A DNA stretch of 64,000 nt from Erysipelotrichaceae bacterium (lineage in GTDB: Bacteria > Bacillota_I > Bacilli_A > Erysipelotrichales > Erysipelotrichaceae), in contig JAFYHQ010000009.1 in NCBI GenBank assembly GCA_017539105.1, positions 34,346-98,345 of the forward strand. The letters are read 5' to 3'. Positions within the stretch are counted from its first letter, which is position 1, and every line of letters begins with the position of its first letter. The position numbers were made by a program, and so were the translations under genes. The notes beneath the pieces are model-generated. The model did not search any database. It was not told where the DNA came from and worked only from the letters and a program-made list of their open reading frames with translations. Below, one piece after another: positions 62,105 through 64,000 of the stretch.

Positions 62105-62737
62105 ATGAAGTTGAATGTAGTTGATTTAACAGGCAAAAAGACAGGCACTGTCGAGCTGAATGATTCAGTCTTCAATTGTGAGGTCAATGAACAGGCCATC
62201 TTCGATGCTTTGCTCAGACAGCAGAGCTCATGGCGTCAGGGGACCCACGATACGAAAACCCGTGCCGAAGTATCCGGCGGCGGTAAGAAGCCGTTCCGTC
62301 AGAAGGGTACAGGTAGAGCCAGACAGGGTAGCACCAGAGCTGTCCAGTACAGACATGGCGGCATCGCGTTCGGTCCTACGCCTAGAAGCCATACCTTCAA
62401 GCTGAACCGTAAAGTCAGAAGACTGGCATTACGCTCCGGCCTGACGCTGAAAGCGCAGAATGAAGATCTGATCTGTGTAGAAAACATGGAAATGAAAGAA
62501 GCCAAGACCAAGGACTTCGTCAATGTACTGAAAGCACTTGGCATCGAAAGAAAAGCGCTGTTCGTTGTCGATACGGAAGAAGAGTTTGAAAAAGCATATC
62601 TGAGTCTGAGAAATCTGGGCAATGTTGCAATGGTTAATGTCGAGGGCCTGAATATCTATGATCTGCAGAATGCGAACAAGCTCGTTCTGACCAAGACAGC
62701 TGCGCAGAAATTAGGGGAGGTATTAAGTAATGAGTAA
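62105..62737 (+). CDS. rplD: 50S ribosomal protein L4
   Basis: 210 residues. The Gly/Lys/Arg-rich tunnel loop (EVSGGGKKPFRQKGTGRAR near residue 45) and GPTPRSH are L4 features. In gamma-proteobacteria L4 represses its own S10 operon; whether it acts on the leader here is unknown. Two-base gap from rplC; overlaps rplW by 8 bases. Confidence 0.98.
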   Translation: MKLNVVDLTGKKTGTVELNDSVFNCEVNEQAIFDALLRQQSSWRQGTHDTKTRAEVSGGGKKPFRQKGTGRARQGSTRAVQYRHGGIAFGPTPRSHTFKLNRKVRRLALRSGLTLKAQNEDLICVENMEMKEAKTKDFVNVLKALGIERKALFVVDTEEEFEKAYLSLRNLGNVAMVNVEGLNIYDLQNANKLVLTKTAAQKLGEVLSNE

Positions 62738-63020
62738 CGCTAGAGACATTATCATTCGTCCTCTTGTCACAGAAAAGACATTAAGCAACCAGGATACGAA
62801 CAACACGGTCGTGTTCGAAGTAGCCAAAGGTACCAACAAGATTCAAATCAAACAGGCGATCGAAGAGATCTTCAATGTCAAGGTCGAATCAGTGAATATC
62901 GTCAATCAGAAGCCTAGACCAAAGAGAATGGGCAGATACGTCGGTAAGACGAATCATCTCAAGAAAGCTTATGTCAAGCTGAAAGATGGTTACAACATCG
63001 ACATCCTGGCAGATAAATAA
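62730..63020 (+). CDS. rplW: 50S ribosomal protein L23
   Basis: 96 residues. DIIIRPLVTEKTL at the start and KRMGRYVGKTNHLKKAYV near residue 70 are L23 features. It forms part of the tunnel exit docking site. It overlaps rplD by 8 bases with GGGGAGG upstream. A 65-base gap with a weak hairpin follows before rplB. Confidence 0.97.
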   Translation: MSNARDIIIRPLVTEKTLSNQDTNNTVVFEVAKGTNKIQIKQAIEEIFNVKVESVNIVNQKPRPKRMGRYVGKTNHLKKAYVKLKDGYNIDILADK

Positions 63021-63085
63021 GCCAAGGAAAACTATCGGAAGAAATATGCTATTTCCGGATAATTGCATAAGGAGGAAAAACTATT

Positions 63086-63919
63086 ATGGCTATTAAAGCT
63101 TACAAGCCTACAACTCCTGGAAGACGTGGGATGACCACCCTGACGAATGAAGAAATCACCAAATCAAAACCTGAAAAGAGTTTGACAGTTTCCAAAAATC
63201 GTAAAGGCGGCCGTAACAATACAGGAAGAATCACTACCAGACATCATGGCGGTGGACATAAGAAACAGTACCGTATCATCGACTTCAAGAGAAACAAGGA
63301 TGATATCCCTGCAACCGTAAAAGCGATCGAATACGATCCGAACAGAAACGCCAATATCGCGTTGCTGTACTATGCCGATGGCGAGAAGAGATACATTCTC
63401 GCTCCGAAAGACCTGAATGTCGGGATGAAAGTTATCTCAGGCGTCAAGGCCGATATCAAAGTTGGTAACGCTTGTGAATTGAGAAACATGCCGGAAGGTA
63501 CGATCGTCCACAACATCGAGCTGAAACCGGGCAAGGGCGGCCAGATGGCAAGAGCTGCCGGCGCAAGCGCACAGATCCTGGCGATCGAAGACAAGTATGT
63601 CACACTGCGTCTGACTTCGACGGAAGTCAGAAAAGTCCCTGCAAACTGCAGAGCGACCATCGGTGTCGTAGGCAACGAAGACTACACGCTGGTCAGCTGG
63701 GGTAAGGCAGGACGTAACAGATGGAAGGGCATCCGCCCGACGGTCCGTGGTTCCGCGATGAACCCGATCGACCACCCGCATGGCGGTGGTGAAGGCAGAT
63801 CGCCGATCGGCCGTAAGTCACCGATGACGCCTTGGGGCAAGAAAGCCATGGGTGTCAAGACCAGAAAGCATAAGATAGCTTCGAATGACCTGATCGTCAG
63901 AAGAAGAGGTTCTAAGTAG
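63086..63919 (+). CDS. rplB: 50S ribosomal protein L2
   Basis: 277 residues. [17 protein letters not shown] at the start, [18 protein letters not shown], and near the C-terminus the invariant [14 protein letters not shown] with the His needed for peptidyl transfer, all present. AAGGAGG precedes the ATG. Ends 14 bases before the apparent rpsS ATG. Confidence 0.98.
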   Translation: MAIKAYKPTTPGRRGMTTLTNEEITKSKPEKSLTVSKNRKGGRNNTGRITTRHHGGGHKKQYRIIDFKRNKDDIPATVKAIEYDPNRNANIALLYYADGEKRYILAPKDLNVGMKVISGVKADIKVGNACELRNMPEGTIVHNIELKPGKGGQMARAAGASAQILAIEDKYVTLRLTSTEVRKVPANCRATIGVVGNEDYTLVSWGKAGRNRWKGIRPTVRGSAMNPIDHPHGGGEGRSPIGRKSPMTPWGKKAMGVKTRKHKIASNDLIVRRRGSK

Positions 63920-63933
63920 AAAGGGGAAGAAAG

Positions 63934-64000
63934 ATGAGTTGAAGTTTGAAAAAAGGTCCGTTCGTCGATGAACACCTGATGAAAAAGGTGGAAGCATTGA
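63934..64000 (+). pseudogene. rpsS: 30S ribosomal protein S19, start of gene with an in-frame TGA at codon 3 (cut by window end)
   Basis: ATG 63934 follows AAAGGGGAAG at ideal spacing (AGGGG 7 bases upstream). The frame reads Met-Ser-stop-Ser-Leu, then KKGPFVDEHLMKKVEAL, an exact S19 N-terminus in which Arg is expected at codon 3 (MSRSLKKGPF). Codon 3 is TGA (63940-63942). S19 is essential, so the gene is unlikely to be dead; a TTG at 63946 could serve as a start after the stop. Elsewhere in the window TGA is a normal stop. I use the pseudogene type only to mark the stop; sequence error is possible. Confidence 0.8.

Noticed and set aside
63021..63085. A terminator between rplW and rplB
   Set aside because: The CGGAA/TTCCG stem is weak and lacks a T tract; the operon order is the normal one, so it is more likely an mRNA processing or spacing element.
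63934..64000. TGA read as Trp or Arg throughout the genome
   Set aside because: TGA ends many genes in this window at ATGA overlaps with well-aligned protein ends, and Trp is encoded by TGG, so TGA is a normal stop here.

Overview
The window reads as a Gram-positive (Bacillota) chromosome of medium G+C. The evidence is sigma-70/A type promoters (TTGAAA-17-TATAAT), many AGGAGG ribosome sites, a LytR-CpsA-Psr (LCP) protein carrying PASTA domains, a Dlt-like acyl module, and an S10 ribosomal operon in the order S10-L3-L4-L23-L2-S19. An Erysipelotrichia-like host is my guess, not shown. No rRNA, tRNA, CRISPR array, insertion sequence or phage gene was seen. The largest gap without a gene is about 280 bases (60820-61099); it holds two terminators, a promoter and a structured leader.

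About 57 kb (1-57.0 kb) is one cell-surface glycan island, almost all on the + strand, with pervasive 1-4 base stop/start overlaps. Layout: 1-3.8 kb, end of an adenylating enzyme, then a carrier protein, an MBOAT acyltransferase and an SGNH hydrolase (Dlt-like). 3.9-9.0 kb, GDP-heptose synthesis (GmhA, HddA, an HddC-GmhB fusion) with a GDP-sugar 4,6-dehydratase, a cupin and a reductase, pointing to a GDP-6-deoxyheptose. 9.0-16.7 kb, HAD phosphatase, nucleotidyltransferase, two LicD phosphotransferases, glycosyltransferases and a flippase. 16.7-19.8 kb, a minus-strand operon of glycosyltransferase, PIG-L deacetylase and ATP-grasp ligase. 19.8-31 kb, acyltransferase, a bacillosamine-type set (PglF, E, C, D and A-like), Wzy and Wzx. 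30-34.5 kb, UDP-FucNAc synthesis (FnlA/B/C-like) interrupted by a lipoprotein. 34.5-46.3 kb, deacetylase, many glycosyltransferases, a DUF2142 protein and an ABC exporter. 46.3-52.5 kb, a large glycosyltransferase and dTDP-rhamnose synthesis (rmlA, C, B, D). 52.4-57.0 kb, GT-C enzyme, YdjC deacetylase, GtrB-like and WbaP-like transferases.

57.1-60.8 kb encodes a membrane protein and a 960-residue LCP protein that probably attaches finished polymer to peptidoglycan. 61.1-64 kb is the ribosomal operon.

How the parts fit: four activated-sugar routes (GDP-heptose, UDP-bacillosamine, UDP-FucNAc, dTDP-rhamnose) feed around a dozen glycosyltransferases. Chains start on undecaprenyl phosphate by PglC-like or WbaP-like enzymes, leave by Wzx flippases or by Wzm/Wzt, and are decorated by LicD, MBOAT, AT3 and deacetylases. 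Most unusual: an in-frame TGA at codon 3 of rpsS; at least seven genes whose -10 box lies 6-9 bases before the ATG (predicted leaderless mRNAs); an extracytoplasmic beta-rich domain shared by a small membrane protein and the ABC permease, with a possible third copy in the DUF2142 protein; and a possible autoregulatory leader before rpsJ.
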